A DNA stretch of 64,000 nucleotides from Pseudomonas sp. ICMP22404 (GCF_006227205.1 NZ_VCNG01000002.1:186001-250000), one strand, 5' to 3'. Shown: positions 21,680-31,735, counted from the stretch's first letter. The notes: a model not told the origin generated them from the letters alone. Program-made: numbers and translations.

Positions 21680-22342
21680 ATGAACTATCAGTTGAACTTT
21701 GCCGCCGTCTGGCGCGATTTCGACACCTTGCTGGCGGGGCTTGGCCTGGGGCTTGCCCTGGCGCTGGTGTCGATCGCCATCGGTTGCGTGATCGGCCTGG
21801 CCATGGCATTCGCGCTGCTCAGCAAGCACCGTGTCCTGCGCGTGCTGGCGTCGGTGTATGTCACGGTGATCCGCAATACGCCGATCCTGGTGCTGATCCT
21901 GTTGATCTACTTCGCCTTGCCGAGCCTTGGCATTCGCCTGGACAAACTGCCGTCGTTCGTCATTACCCTGTCGTTGTACGCCGGGGCCTACCTGACCGAA
22001 GTGTTCCGCGGTGGGTTGATGAGCATCCACAAGGGCCAGCGGGAAGCGGGCCTGGCGATTGGCCTGGGCGAGTGGCAAGTAAAAGCCTATGTCACCGTGC
22101 CGGTGATGCTGCGTAACGTGTTGCCGGCCTTGTCGAACAACTTCATTTCGCTGTTCAAGGACACCTCCCTGGCGGCGGCAATTGCCGTGCCGGAGCTGAC
22201 CTATTACGCCCGCAAGATCAACGTGGAGAGCTACCGGGTGATCGAAACCTGGCTGGTGACCACGGCCCTGTATGTCGCGGCCTGTTATCTCATTGCCATG
22301 CTGCTGCGGTATTTCGAGCAGCGCCTGGCGATCCGCCGTTAG
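21680..22342 (+). CDS. Amino acid ABC transporter permease 1
   Basis: A 220-aa HisM/GlnP-family permease with about five membrane helices. The EAA loop is EAGLAIGLGEWQVKAYVTVP, which docks the ATPase; RNTPILVLILLIYFALP is typical of polar amino acid permeases. ATG at 21680 (MNYQLNFAAVW). Ten bases before the second permease. Confidence 0.92.
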   Translation: MNYQLNFAAVWRDFDTLLAGLGLGLALALVSIAIGCVIGLAMAFALLSKHRVLRVLASVYVTVIRNTPILVLILLIYFALPSLGIRLDKLPSFVITLSLYAGAYLTEVFRGGLMSIHKGQREAGLAIGLGEWQVKAYVTVPVMLRNVLPALSNNFISLFKDTSLAAAIAVPELTYYARKINVESYRVIETWLVTTALYVAACYLIAMLLRYFEQRLAIRR

Positions 22343-22351
22343 GAGCGTCCC

Positions 22352-23014
22352 ATGTACGAATCCCCCAGTTGGTTGCATGAGCTATGGGTTGCCCGGGATA
22401 CGCTGTGGGCCGGGTTCCTGACCAGCGTGCAATGTTCGGTGCTGGCGATTTTGCTAGGCACCTTGATTGGCCTGGTTGCCGGGCTGGTGCTGACCTACGG
22501 CCGCACCTGGATGCGCGCGCCGTTTCGCTTCTATGTCGACCTGATTCGCGGCACGCCGGTATTCGTGCTGGTGCTGGCCTGCTTCTACATGGCCCCGGCG
22601 CTGGGCTGGCAGATAGGCGCGTTCCAGGCCGGTGTCCTGGGCCTGACGCTGTTCTGTGGTTCCCACGTGGCCGAGATCGTGCGCGGTGCCTTGCAAGCGT
22701 TGCCCCGTGGGCAGATGGAAGCCAGCCAGGCCATCGGCCTGACGTTCTCCCAGGCCCTGGGTTATGTGCTGCTGCCCCAGGCATTGCGACAGATCCTGCC
22801 GACCTGGGTCAATTCCTCCACCGAGATCGTCAAGGCCTCGACCCTGCTGTCGGTGATCGGCGTCGCCGAGCTGCTGCTCAGCACCCAGCAGATCATCGCC
22901 CGGACCTTCATGACCCTGGAGTTCTACCTGTTCGCCGGGTTTCTCTTTTTCATCATCAATTACGCCATCGAATTACTCGGGCGGCACATTGAAAAGCGGG
23001 TGGCCTTGCCATGA
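22352..23014 (+). CDS. Amino acid ABC transporter permease 2
   Basis: A 220-aa HisQ/GlnP-family permease, with [17 protein letters not shown] and the EAA loop [20 protein letters not shown]. Five predicted membrane segments. Preceded by AGGAGCGTCCC. Its stop overlaps the ATPase start by four bases. Confidence 0.92.
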   Translation: MYESPSWLHELWVARDTLWAGFLTSVQCSVLAILLGTLIGLVAGLVLTYGRTWMRAPFRFYVDLIRGTPVFVLVLACFYMAPALGWQIGAFQAGVLGLTLFCGSHVAEIVRGALQALPRGQMEASQAIGLTFSQALGYVLLPQALRQILPTWVNSSTEIVKASTLLSVIGVAELLLSTQQIIARTFMTLEFYLFAGFLFFIINYAIELLGRHIEKRVALP

Positions 23015-23802
23015 CTGACGTTTCGACCCCCTCCAACGCCCAGCCGCTGCTCGACATTCGCGGCCTGCGCAAACAATACGGCCCGCTGGAAGTGCTCAAG
23101 GGCGTCGACCTGAGCATGCAGCGCGGCAACGTCGTCACGCTGATCGGCTCCAGCGGTTCGGGCAAGACCACACTGCTGCGCTGCGTGAACATGCTGGAAG
23201 AATTCCAGGGCGGGCGGATCATGCTCGACGGTGAGTCCATCGGCTATGACGAAGTCGACGGCAAGCGTGTGCGCCATCCCGAAAAAGTCATCGCCCGGCA
23301 CCGCGCGATGACCGGCATGGCGTTTCAGCAATTCAACCTGTTTCCCCATCTGAGCGCGTTGCAGAACGTCACCCTGGGCCTGCTCAAGGTGAAAAAACTG
23401 CCCAAGGACGAAGCGGTGGCCCTGGCCGAGAAGTGGCTGGAGCGGGTCGGCCTGCTGGAACGCCGCAACCACTTTCCCGGTCAGTTATCCGGTGGTCAGC
23501 AGCAGCGGGTGGCGATTGCCCGGGCGATCGCCATGAACCCCAGTCTGATGCTGTTCGACGAAGTCACCTCGGCCCTCGACCCGGAGCTGGTGGGCGAAGT
23601 ACTGAACGTGATCAAGGGCCTGGCAGAGGACGGCATGACCATGCTGCTGGTGACCCACGAAATGCGTTTTGCCTTCGAGGTCTCCGACAAGATCGTCTTC
23701 ATGAACCAGGGCCGAATCGAAGAGCAAGGCCCGCCGAAGGAACTGTTCGAGCGGCCGCAGTCACCGCGTCTGGCGGAATTTCTCAAGAACACTCGTTTTT
23801 AA
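23011..23802 (+). CDS. Amino acid ABC transporter ATP-binding protein
   Basis: A 263-aa ATPase: Walker [17 protein letters not shown]-loop [16 protein letters not shown], signature [14 protein letters not shown], Walker [15 protein letters not shown] and switch His in [13 protein letters not shown]. The pattern [11 protein letters not shown] and length are those of GlnQ/HisP-type polar amino acid importers. Coupled by ATGA overlap to permease 2. Confidence 0.95.
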   Translation: MTDVSTPSNAQPLLDIRGLRKQYGPLEVLKGVDLSMQRGNVVTLIGSSGSGKTTLLRCVNMLEEFQGGRIMLDGESIGYDEVDGKRVRHPEKVIARHRAMTGMAFQQFNLFPHLSALQNVTLGLLKVKKLPKDEAVALAEKWLERVGLLERRNHFPGQLSGGQQQRVAIARAIAMNPSLMLFDEVTSALDPELVGEVLNVIKGLAEDGMTMLLVTHEMRFAFEVSDKIVFMNQGRIEEQGPPKELFERPQSPRLAEFLKNTRF

Positions 23803-23826
23803 TCCATTGAACAAGGAGATCCACCC

Positions 23827-24213
23827 ATGAGCATCAAGCGCTACGGTACCGGCAGCACCGCGGGTGGCGGTCAGCCACGACCCTTTGCCCGCGCCGTCGA
23901 GGCCGATGGCTGGCTGCACGTGTCCGGACAGGTGCCTGCGGTAAACGGCGAGATCATCGCCGGTGGGATCGTCGAGCAGACTCATCAGACCATGAAGAAC
24001 GTGATCGCCATCCTCGAAGAGGCCGGTTACGAACTCAAGGATGTGGTGCGCTGTGGTGTGTGGCTGGATGACCCACGGGACTTCTGGAGTTTCAACAAGG
24101 TGTTCGGCGAATACTTCAGCCCCGAACATGCGCCGGCTCGGGCCTGTGTGCAGGCGAGCATGATGGTGGATTGCAAGGTCGAGATCGATTGCGTGGCCTA
24201 CAAGAAAAAGTGA
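23827..24213 (+). CDS. RidA (YjgF) family imine deaminase
   Basis: A 128-aa protein with GWLHVSGQVPAVNGEIIAG, EQTHQTMKNVIAILEEAG and the conserved C-terminal ARACVQASMMVDCKVEIDCVA, including the arginine that binds the substrate carboxylate. RidA proteins hydrolyse reactive 2-imino acids formed by PLP-dependent deaminases. Its place between the importer and the D-serine-dehydratase-like gene fits such a partnership. AAGGAG precedes the ATG. Confidence 0.9.
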   Translation: MSIKRYGTGSTAGGGQPRPFARAVEADGWLHVSGQVPAVNGEIIAGGIVEQTHQTMKNVIAILEEAGYELKDVVRCGVWLDDPRDFWSFNKVFGEYFSPEHAPARACVQASMMVDCKVEIDCVAYKKK

Positions 24214-24215
24214 GG

Positions 24216-24284
24216 CCATCGCGGGCAAACCTTGCTCCCACAAGATCAAGCTGTGCCTGTGGGAGCAAGGCTTGCCCGCGATAG
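24216..24284. repeat. REP pair
   Basis: Facing units ATCGCGGGCAAACCTTGCTC (24218-24237) and GGGAGCAAGGCTTGCCCGCG (24261-24280) between ridA and the IclR regulator gene. Confidence 0.85.
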
Positions 24285-24347
24285 CGATCTACCAGACGCC
24301 ACCGCTGTCTGGTTACACTCGCGGCCAACTGAATGGGAACCCAAGAC

Positions 24348-25112
24348 ATGACCGAAGACACCATCAAACGCCGGGCCCGGGGATTGGATCGGGCGTTCGA
24401 TATCCTCGATTTCCTCAAGGAGATCGGCCAGCCGCTACGCCCGAACGACATAGCCAGCGGCATCGGCAGCCCCAAGTCCACGGTCTACGAGCTGGTGGCG
24501 TCGCTGCTGGAGCGGCGCATCCTCGAGCCGGTGGGCAAGGATGGCCACGTCTACCTGGGCCGCCAGTTGTATTTTCTCGGGCAGGCGCACTTGCGGCATT
24601 TCGATTTGAGCCGCGAGGCCGATCATGCCTTGCAGGAGATCGTCAGCCAGACCCGGGAAACCGCGCAGATGTGCCTGCTCAACGGACGCAAGTACACGGT
24701 GGCGCTGATGAAGGAGGGCGAGCGGCATTTCCGCATTTCATCGGACATCGGTGAAAACGCGCCCATTCCCTGGACCGCCTCCGGCCGCCTGCTGCTGGCG
24801 CATCTGAGCGACCAGCAGATCGTCGACCTGATCGACCCCGACGACTTCATCCTGCCGGACGGCGAGCGTCTGCCGGTGGAGCAGTTTCTCAAGGAGATCC
24901 GCCAGGCCGGCCTCGACGGATTCTTCTCCTTCGACAGCGTCGCCGACACCTTCACCCACTGCTTCGCCGCACCGGTCAAAGACCCCGATGGCGTGGCCAT
25001 TGCGACCCTGTGCATCGTCGCCCCCCGGGCCGACGCCAAGAACAATTACGCCGACTACCGCCGGGTGCTGATCGACAGCGCCAACAACCTGGCCCGGCGC
25101 ATCAATGAATAG
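24348..25112 (+). CDS. IclR family transcriptional regulator
   Basis: A 254-aa regulator. N-terminal winged helix (GLDRAFDILDFLKEIGQPLR, helix-turn-helix NDIASGIGSPKSTVYELVAS) and C-terminal effector domain (IPWTASGRLLLAHLSDQQI; CFAAPVKDPDGVAIATLCIV). Start ATG 24348 rather than 24333, because GGGAAC lies in front of it. Likely controls the importer, RidA, deaminase and kinase genes around it; the ligand is unknown. Confidence 0.92.
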   Translation: MTEDTIKRRARGLDRAFDILDFLKEIGQPLRPNDIASGIGSPKSTVYELVASLLERRILEPVGKDGHVYLGRQLYFLGQAHLRHFDLSREADHALQEIVSQTRETAQMCLLNGRKYTVALMKEGERHFRISSDIGENAPIPWTASGRLLLAHLSDQQIVDLIDPDDFILPDGERLPVEQFLKEIRQAGLDGFFSFDSVADTFTHCFAAPVKDPDGVAIATLCIVAPRADAKNNYADYRRVLIDSANNLARRINE

Positions 25113-25151
25113 ACAATAGCGGTCACCCACGACCGCGAGAGGAGTTCGACC

Positions 25152-26369
25152 ATGTCTTCTGCCATTCAGGACGCAGCCGTAGAGAAGGGCGCCGCCACCG
25201 TCGGTGCCTACCTGTTGCGCGACGTCAGCCTGCCGGCGCTGGTGCTGCATCGCGACGCGTTGGAACACAACATTCGCTGGATGCAACAGTTCGTCAGCAA
25301 CAGCGGTGCCGAGCTGGCGCCCCATGGCAAGACCAGCATGACCCCGGCGCTGTTCCGCCGGCAGCTCGATGCGGGCGCCTGGGGCCTGACTCTGGCCACT
25401 GCCGTGCAAACCCGTGCCGCGTACGCCCACGGTGTGCGGCGGGTGCTGATGGCCAACCAGTTGGTGGGCACGCCGAACATGGCGCTGATCGCCGATCTGC
25501 TGGCCGACCCGACGTTCGACTTCCACTGCATGGTCGATCATCCGGACAACGTTGCCGACCTGGGCGAGTACTTCGCATCCCGGGGTGCGCGGCTGAATGT
25601 GATGATCGAGTACGGCGTAGTCGGTGGCCGTTGCGGTTGCCGGAGCGAGGCCGAAGTGTTGGCCCTGGCGGAGGCGATCCGGGCGCAACCGGCGCTGGCC
25701 CTGACCGGCATCGAAGGCTACGAAGGGGTGATCCATGGTGACCACGCCGTCAGCGGCATCCGTGCATTCGCGGCATCCCTGGTGGGGTTGGCGGTGCAGT
25801 TGCAGGACAGCGGCGCGTTTGCCCTCGATAAACCGATCATCACGGCCTCGGGGTCGGCCTGGTATGACTTGATCGCCGAATCCTTCGAGGCCCGCAACGC
25901 CCACGGGCGTTTCCTCAGCGTGCTGCGTCCCGGCAGTTACGTGGCCCACGACCATGGCATTTACAAGGAGGCCCAGTGCTGCGTACTGGAACGGCGCAGC
26001 GACCTGCACGAAGGTCTGCAGCCGGCACTGGAGGTCTGGGCTCATGTGCAATCACTGCCGGAGCCGGGCTTCGCGGTCATCGCCCTGGGCAAGCGCGACG
26101 TGGCCTACGACGCAGGGCTGCCGGTGCCGCTCAAGCGCTACAAGCCCGGATCTGACGTGATAGCCGGCGACGATGTGAGTGGCTGTAAAGTGACGGCGGT
26201 GATGGACCAGCATGCGTTCATGACGGTGGCGCCGGGGGTTGAATTGCGGATCGGCGACATCATTGCGTTCGGCACTTCCCATCCGTGCCTGACCTTCGAC
26301 AAGTGGCGGGTGGGATGCCTGGTGGATGAGCAGTTGCGGGTGGTCGAAAGCATGGAGACTTGTTTCTAG
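25152..26369 (+). CDS. PLP-dependent D-serine dehydratase/D-threonine aldolase-like amino acid deaminase
   Basis: A 405-aa fold-type III PLP enzyme. The PLP lysine is in APHGKTSMTP (near residue 59). GIEGYEGVIHGDH and ITASGSAWYDL bind the cofactor phosphate, and the C-terminal GTSHPCLTFDKW has the His/Cys pair that binds zinc in eukaryotic-type D-serine dehydratase. It would deaminate a hydroxylated D-amino acid, giving an enamine/imine for RidA. GAGAGGAG lies upstream of ATG 25152. Exact substrate not determined by sequence. Confidence 0.85.
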   Translation: MSSAIQDAAVEKGAATVGAYLLRDVSLPALVLHRDALEHNIRWMQQFVSNSGAELAPHGKTSMTPALFRRQLDAGAWGLTLATAVQTRAAYAHGVRRVLMANQLVGTPNMALIADLLADPTFDFHCMVDHPDNVADLGEYFASRGARLNVMIEYGVVGGRCGCRSEAEVLALAEAIRAQPALALTGIEGYEGVIHGDHAVSGIRAFAASLVGLAVQLQDSGAFALDKPIITASGSAWYDLIAESFEARNAHGRFLSVLRPGSYVAHDHGIYKEAQCCVLERRSDLHEGLQPALEVWAHVQSLPEPGFAVIALGKRDVAYDAGLPVPLKRYKPGSDVIAGDDVSGCKVTAVMDQHAFMTVAPGVELRIGDIIAFGTSHPCLTFDKWRVGCLVDEQLRVVESMETCF

Positions 26370-26384
26370 GCTTGAAACCGAGTT

Positions 26385-26540
26385 GCGCCTATCGCGGGCA
26401 AGCCTTGCTCCCACAGGTCCTGCTCCAACAGGTCTTGCTCCCACAGGTCCAGCTCCAACAGGTCCAGCTCCCACAGGTCTTGCTCCAACAGGCTTGTGGG
26501 AGCAAGACCTGTGGGAGCAAGGCTTGCCCGCGATGGCGGT
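26385..26540. repeat. REP pair with an internal 15-bp tandem array
   Basis: Outer REP halves ATCGCGGGCAAGCCTTGCTC (26391-26410) and GGGAGCAAGGCTTGCCCGCG (26513-26532). Between them are six units of 15 bp starting at 26406, 26421, 26436, 26451, 26466 and 26481, of the form TGCTCCCACAGGTCC, alternating CTCCCACAGG and CTCCAACAGG. A second inverted GTGGGAGCAAGACCT copy follows at about 26496. The array appears to be an expansion of the REP tail. Confidence 0.85.
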
Positions 26541-26573
26541 CTGCCAGACACCACCGAATCATCAGGATTATCC

Positions 26574-27491
26574 ATGAGCAACCCGAAACCCCGCATCGCC
26601 CTGATCGGCGAGTGCATGATCGAACTGCAACAACGCGCCGACGGTAGCCTGCAGCAGAGCTTCGGCGGCGACACCCTGAATACGGCGGTCTACCTGTCTC
26701 GCGCCTTGGGCGACAGGGCGGCGGTGGATTACGTCACGGCCCTGGGCGATGACAGTTTCAGTGATGCCATGTGCCAGAGCTGGGCCGAGGAGAACATCGG
26801 TCTGGAACGGGTCCAGCGCTTGCCCGGCCGCTTGCCCGGATTGTATTGCATCCAGACCGATGCGGCCGGTGAGCGCCGGTTCTTGTACTGGCGCAACGAA
26901 GCGGCGGTGCGTGATTGCTTCACCACGCCGGCCGCCGCGCCGATCCTGGCGGCGTTGCCGGATTACGATGTGCTGTATTTCAGTGGCATCACCCTGGCGG
27001 TGCTGGGTGAGCAGGGGCGCGGCAAGCTTATCGAAACCCTGATCGAGGCGCGTCGACGAGGCGCCCAGGTGGTGTTCGACAATAACTATCGGCCAAGACT
27101 CTGGGCCTCGGTCGATGCCGCCCGCGCAGCCTATCGCAGTGTATTGCCTTATGTGGAACTGGCCCTGCTGACCGTGGACGACGAGCAGGCGTTGTTCGGT
27201 CATGCCGACAGCGAAGCGGTGTTCGCCGCCTACGAACAGCTTGGCACCCCGGAAGTGGTGCTCAAGCGCGGTGCCGAGGCTTGTCTGATCCGGTGCGATG
27301 GCCAGTCGTATGAAGTGCCGGGCCAGCGGGTTGAACGGGTGGTGGACACCACGGCGGCGGGGGATTCGTTCAGCGCCGCGTACCTGGCGCGCCGTTTGAT
27401 GGGCGGGAATCCGGTGGAGGCCGCCGAGGCCGGGCATCTGTTGGCGAGTCGGGTGATCCAGGTGCCGGGGGCGTTGATTCCCCGGTCATGA
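26574..27491 (+). CDS. PfkB-family sugar kinase (2-keto-3-deoxygluconate kinase-like)
   Basis: A 305-aa ribokinase-fold kinase. N-terminal ALIGECMIELQQR and FGGDTLNTAVYLSR, and C-terminal VVDTTAAGDSFSAAYLARRL with the catalytic Asp in the DTxAxGD motif. NNYRPRLWASVDAAR resembles KDG kinases. Why a sugar kinase sits with the deaminase genes is unclear; a keto-acid or sugar-acid product may be the substrate. ATG 26574 is preceded by CAGGATTATCC. Confidence 0.85.
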   Translation: MSNPKPRIALIGECMIELQQRADGSLQQSFGGDTLNTAVYLSRALGDRAAVDYVTALGDDSFSDAMCQSWAEENIGLERVQRLPGRLPGLYCIQTDAAGERRFLYWRNEAAVRDCFTTPAAAPILAALPDYDVLYFSGITLAVLGEQGRGKLIETLIEARRRGAQVVFDNNYRPRLWASVDAARAAYRSVLPYVELALLTVDDEQALFGHADSEAVFAAYEQLGTPEVVLKRGAEACLIRCDGQSYEVPGQRVERVVDTTAAGDSFSAAYLARRLMGGNPVEAAEAGHLLASRVIQVPGALIPRS

Positions 27492-27509
27492 ACCCGAAAC
27501 AAGCTCTTA

Positions 27510-27600
27510 TGTGGGAGCGAGCCTGCTCGCGATGGCAGTGTGTCAGTCGCCATCAATATGAACTGATCCACCGCTTCGCGAGCAGGCTCGCTCCCACATG
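27510..27600. repeat. REP pair
   Basis: GTGGGAGCGAGCCTGCTCGC at 27511-27530 and the inverse ending CTCGCTCCCACATG at 27600, between the kinase and parvulin genes, which converge. Confidence 0.85.
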
Positions 27601-27621
27601 TGATCTGCGTTGGGCTCGACA

Positions 27622-27897
27622 TCAATCCCGATAAAACACCTGCACCAGGTGATACCCGAATTTGCTCTTGATCGGCCCATGCACCACCCGCAGGGGCTTC
27701 TTGAAGATCACCGCATCGATCACGCCGACCATCTGCCCCGGCCGCACTTCACCCAGGTCGCCGCCGCGTTTGCCGGAGGGGCAGGTGGAGTATTTCTTTG
27801 CCAGCACATCGAACGCTTCGCCCTTGGCAATGCGTTGCTTGAGCTGTTCGGCTTCTTCGGCGGTTTTCACCAGGATATGGCGAGCTTGGGCTTTCAT
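27622..27897 (-). CDS. Parvulin-type peptidyl-prolyl isomerase, single domain
   Basis: A 91-aa cytosolic parvulin consisting of the PpiC domain only: KAQARHILVKTAEEAEQLK, YSTCPSGKRGGDLGEVRPGQ and the C-terminal KSKFGYHLVQVFYRD. Catalyses cis/trans isomerisation of X-Pro bonds. It is a paralog of the protein encoded at 45507-45788, with which it shares most conserved positions. Downstream of the sensor kinase gene in the same direction but with its own leader. Confidence 0.92.
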   Translation of the reverse strand: MKAQARHILVKTAEEAEQLKQRIAKGEAFDVLAKKYSTCPSGKRGGDLGEVRPGQMVGVIDAVIFKKPLRVVHGPIKSKFGYHLVQVFYRD

Positions 27898-27939
27898 CGC
27901 AGCGGTGACCTGAACAAAAGGGGGCGATTATGCCTCAAC

Positions 27940-30480
27940 TCAGGACACATGGTTGATCATCGTCCGAATCTTGCTCGCCAGCAGGTCGAGGGTGAAAGGC
28001 TTGGCGACCATGTCCATGCCCTGTTCCAGGAAGCCCTGGCGTTCGGCGGCTTTCTGCGCATAACCGGTCATGAACAGCACCTTCAGATCGGGCCGATGCT
28101 GGCGGGCGATTTCCGCCAGTTGCCGGCCATTCATGCCGGGCAGGCCGACGTCGGTGACCAGCAGGTCGATGCGCTGGTCTGACTCCAGCAGCGGGAGGGC
28201 GGTCTTGGCGTCTTCGGCTTCAAGGGCGGTGTACCCCAGCGTCTGCAACAGATCGAGCACCAGCATCCGCACCGCCGGCTCGTCTTCCACCAGCAAGACG
28301 GTTTCTCCTTCGATCGCGGCCGGAGCCTCTACGGTCGCGGCCTGTGTCGGTTGTTCGACGGGGGCCACCCGCAGCCGCGGCAGGTACAACTGCACCCGTG
28401 TGCCCTGGCCCGGTACGCTGTCCAGGTGCAGCAGTCCACCCGACTGTTGGGCAAACCCGTAGATCATCGACAAGCCCAGGCCGGTGCCCTGGCCGATGGG
28501 CTTGGTGGTGAAGAACGGGTCGAAGGCCTTTGCCAGCACGGACGGGGTCATGCCGCTGCCATTGTCGCTGACGGCAATCATCACGTAATCCCCGGCCTTG
28601 ACCGGTTCCAGGGTGCTGATATCGCTGCCGTCGAGGTAGATATTGGCGGTCTCGACGGTCAGTTCGCCGCCGTCGGGCATGGCGTCCCGCGCGTTGATCA
28701 CCAGGTTGAGCAGGGCGTTTTCCAGCTGGCTGGCATCGGTGCTGACGGGCCACAGCTCGTCGGCCAGTTGCAGCCGCAGCGCGATGTGATCACCGGTGGT
28801 GCGACTCAGCAGGTCTTCCAGGGACAGGACCAGGCTGTTGGCGTCCAACGGTTTGCGGTCCAGGGACTGGCGCCGGGAAAAGGCCAACAGTCGATGAGTC
28901 AGGGCCGCGGCGCGATTGGCCGATGACACCGCCGCTTCGGTAAAGCGTCCGATCTCGTCGACGCGGCCGTTGGCGATGTAGCGCTGCATCAGGTCCAGGC
29001 TGCCGAGAATGCCGGTGAGCATGTTGTTGAAGTCATGGGCGATGCCTCCGGTGAGCTGGCCCACGGCTTCCATCTTCTGAGCATGGCGCAGCGCTTCCTC
29101 GGCGCGCTCGCGTTCGAACATCTCGTTTTGCAAGCGGTGGTTGGCTTCGGCCAGTTGCTGGGTTCGGGCGATCACCCGTTCTTCCAAGGTTTCGTTGAGG
29201 TTGCGCAGGGCTTCCTCGGTTTTCTTGCGCTCGGTTTCGTCGATCACAAAGATATAAAAACCGTTCACGGCGCCGTCCGCGCCATGGCGGGGCAGGTAGT
29301 TGGTCAGCGCATGCCGCGGCCGGCCATCGCGGTGGTCCGACTGGACGGCGAAGCTGCACGGTTTGCCAGCCAGGGCCGCGGCAATCTGTTCGGCGCGAGC
29401 TGCATAGCCTTCCTCGCCGATCACTTCGCGAATGGTCTTGCCATAGAGTTCCTGCGGGGTCAGGCCGAACCAGTCCAGATAGGCGCTGTTGTTCAGACGG
29501 AAACGTTCTTCTCGGTCCACGTAGCTGATGAGGATCGGCATGGCGTTGATGATCAATTGCAGCTCGGTCTGGCTCTGGCGCAGGGCCTGTTCGGTGCGCT
29601 TGCGCTCGGTCAGGTCCAGGGCCGCGCCGAGAAAGCGCTTGGGCCGACCGTGGCGATCCTTGTAGCAGCGACCGCGCACGAACACCCAGCGCAGTTCGCC
29701 GTCGGGCTGCAGCAGGCGGTACTCCTCGGCATATTCGGTGCCGTGGGTGATGCAATGCTTGATGCTGCGAGCGACCATCGCCCGGTCCTCGGGGTGCACC
29801 CCTTCGAGGTAGGCGCTGATGGGCAACTGCCGGGACAGCTTCGGATCGACACCGTGCAACAGGGCGAAATGTGCATCGGCGATGAAGCGGTCTTCGCTGA
29901 TGTCCCAGTCCCAGGTGCCCAGCGTATCGGCGGCCGCCAGGGCCAGTTGCAGGCGCTCCTCGCTTTCATGCTGGGCCTTGAGGCTGGCCTCGGAACGACG
30001 TTCGAACTCCAGGGCCAGGCGCCGCCGCTCGCTGGTCTCGATGGCCGTGACCAGGATGCCGGCCACGGCGCCACTTTCGTCACGCACGGGGCTGTAGGTC
30101 AAATCCAGCCAGAGATCGCAGAGGCGGCCGGCGAAAGGCAGGCGCCACTGCTGGTCGCGGCTGGTGTGGGTGCGGCCTTGAAACACGTTGTGATAAATCG
30201 CTGCATTCGTGCTTTTGAGTTCAGGCCACGCCAGGTGGGTCGGCTGGCCAAACGCCTGGGGATGCTTGTCGCCGGCCAGTCGGGAGAAGGCATCGTTGTA
30301 GAAATGGATCAGTTGCGGCCCCCACAGCAAGGCCATCGGCATCGGCGAGTGCAGCACGATGTCCACGGCGGTGCGCAGGCTCTGGGGCCAGGTTTCGGCA
30401 GGGCCCAGCTGGCTGGAGCTCCAGTCCAGTCGCTCGATCAGGCGCTGTGTGCCGCTGCTGGCGGGTGTTGCGTTCATCAC
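27940..30480 (-). CDS. Hybrid sensor histidine kinase (PAS-PAS-PAS-HisKA-HATPase-REC)
   Basis: An 846-aa cytoplasmic signalling protein. Three PAS-like domains (about 25-160, 180-300, 310-430; the second with a PAC tail [20 protein letters not shown]), a coiled linker, HisKA with [15 protein letters not shown] (phospho-His near residue 490), HATPase motifs [16 protein letters not shown] and [12 protein letters not shown], then a C-terminal receiver with [13 protein letters not shown] (Asp near residue 775). The HWE-unlike [11 protein letters not shown] start places it with NtrB/hybrid kinases of this type. No membrane helices are seen. The output partner is not adjacent. Confidence 0.93.
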   Translation of the reverse strand: MMNATPASSGTQRLIERLDWSSSQLGPAETWPQSLRTAVDIVLHSPMPMALLWGPQLIHFYNDAFSRLAGDKHPQAFGQPTHLAWPELKSTNAAIYHNVFQGRTHTSRDQQWRLPFAGRLCDLWLDLTYSPVRDESGAVAGILVTAIETSERRRLALEFERRSEASLKAQHESEERLQLALAAADTLGTWDWDISEDRFIADAHFALLHGVDPKLSRQLPISAYLEGVHPEDRAMVARSIKHCITHGTEYAEEYRLLQPDGELRWVFVRGRCYKDRHGRPKRFLGAALDLTERKRTEQALRQSQTELQLIINAMPILISYVDREERFRLNNSAYLDWFGLTPQELYGKTIREVIGEEGYAARAEQIAAALAGKPCSFAVQSDHRDGRPRHALTNYLPRHGADGAVNGFYIFVIDETERKKTEEALRNLNETLEERVIARTQQLAEANHRLQNEMFERERAEEALRHAQKMEAVGQLTGGIAHDFNNMLTGILGSLDLMQRYIANGRVDEIGRFTEAAVSSANRAAALTHRLLAFSRRQSLDRKPLDANSLVLSLEDLLSRTTGDHIALRLQLADELWPVSTDASQLENALLNLVINARDAMPDGGELTVETANIYLDGSDISTLEPVKAGDYVMIAVSDNGSGMTPSVLAKAFDPFFTTKPIGQGTGLGLSMIYGFAQQSGGLLHLDSVPGQGTRVQLYLPRLRVAPVEQPTQAATVEAPAAIEGETVLLVEDEPAVRMLVLDLLQTLGYTALEAEDAKTALPLLESDQRIDLLVTDVGLPGMNGRQLAEIARQHRPDLKVLFMTGYAQKAAERQGFLEQGMDMVAKPFTLDLLASKIRTMINHVS

Positions 30481-30600
30481 GGAATCCCTGGGTGTCGTGT
30501 CACGTCGACTATCCTCTGAAGGAGGTAAGCGCGGGTTGGTCTGCAGAGGTACGTGTTCGGGTCAGCTTGTTTCATTGAAGTCTCGCGGAAGTTTCAGTCC

Positions 30601-31716
30601 ATGGAAATCGATCCCTTGTTACGCATCCTGGCCAGCCAGGAAGGCTCCGATCTTTACCTGTCCACCGGGGCACCGCCCTGTGCAAAATTCGAGGGTGTGC
30701 TCAAGCCCCTGGGCAACCAGGCGTTCAAGGTCGGTGATATCGCCGGGCTCGCCGAGTCTCTGATGGACGCCGAACAGCGCCTTGAGTTCGATCGGGAATT
30801 GGAAATGAACCTGGCCATTTCCCTGTCCGGTGTCGGGCGATTCCGGGTCAATATCTTCAAGCAGCGCAACGACGTGTCCATGGTGATTCGTAACGTCAAG
30901 CTGGACATTCCGCGCTTCGAGGACCTGAAGCTGCCCAAGGTGCTGCTGGACACCATCATGCATAAGCAGGGATTGATGCTGTTCGTCGGCGCGACGGGGT
31001 CAGGCAAGTCCACCTCCCTGGCGGCGTTGATCGATTATCGCAATCGCAACAGCAGCGGCCACATCATCACCATCGAGGACCCGGTGGAGTATATCCACCG
31101 GCACAAGAAGTCGATCATCAACCAGCGCGAGGTCGGTGTCGACACCCGCAGTTTCCATGCCGCCCTCAAGAACACCTTGCGCCAGGCACCGGATGTGGTG
31201 CTGATCGGCGAGATTCGCGACCGTGAAACCATGGAACACGCCCTGGCCTTTGCCGATACCGGGCATCTGGTGATTTCCACCTTGCATGCCCACAACGCCA
31301 ATCAGGCCTTGGACCGGGTGATCAACTTCTTCCCGGAAGAACGCCGGCCGCAGTTGTTGAGCGACCTGGGCAACAACCTCCTGGCATTCGTTTCCCAGCG
31401 CCTGGTGCGCACCCGTACCGGCCAGCGCCGGGCCGCGGTGGAGGTCATGCTCGGCTCGCCCACAGTGGCCGACCTGATCCGGCGCAACGAGCTGGGCGAA
31501 CTCAAGGGCATCATGGAAAAGTCGGAAGAACTGGGCATGCAGACCTTTGACCAGGCCCTGTTCAGCCTCGTGGTCGAAGGGGTGCTCGATGAGGAAGAAG
31601 CGCTGAAGAACGCCGATTCGGCGAACAACCTGCGCTTGCGGTTGAAACTGCATGCCGAATCGGGCGCCGCGTCTGCGGCCGATCCGGCGGCGGGGGAGTG
31701 GGGGTTGATGGATTGA
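30601..31716 (+). CDS. PilT/PilU-family type IV pilus ATPase
   Basis: A 371-aa secretion-type ATPase. Walker A GATGSGKSTSLAAL (near residue 127), Asp box IITIEDPVEYIH, Walker B DVVLIGEIRDRETM and His box ISTLHAHNANQAL. Overall architecture is closest to PilU (accessory retraction motor), as I recall. Other pilus genes are not adjacent and pseudomonads also carry a pilTU pair elsewhere, so this may be an extra paralog. The ATG at 30601 gives MEIDPLLRILASQEGSDLYL, the family start. Confidence 0.88.
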   Translation: MEIDPLLRILASQEGSDLYLSTGAPPCAKFEGVLKPLGNQAFKVGDIAGLAESLMDAEQRLEFDRELEMNLAISLSGVGRFRVNIFKQRNDVSMVIRNVKLDIPRFEDLKLPKVLLDTIMHKQGLMLFVGATGSGKSTSLAALIDYRNRNSSGHIITIEDPVEYIHRHKKSIINQREVGVDTRSFHAALKNTLRQAPDVVLIGEIRDRETMEHALAFADTGHLVISTLHAHNANQALDRVINFFPEERRPQLLSDLGNNLLAFVSQRLVRTRTGQRRAAVEVMLGSPTVADLIRRNELGELKGIMEKSEELGMQTFDQALFSLVVEGVLDEEEALKNADSANNLRLRLKLHAESGAASAADPAAGEWGLMD

Positions 31717-31735
31717 TCCAGTCGGGCGCTCGGCC

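Noticed and set aside
26406..26495. Regular 15-bp repeats as a CRISPR array
   Set aside because: Units are contiguous, without spacers, and derive from the flanking REP sequence; no cas genes are present.
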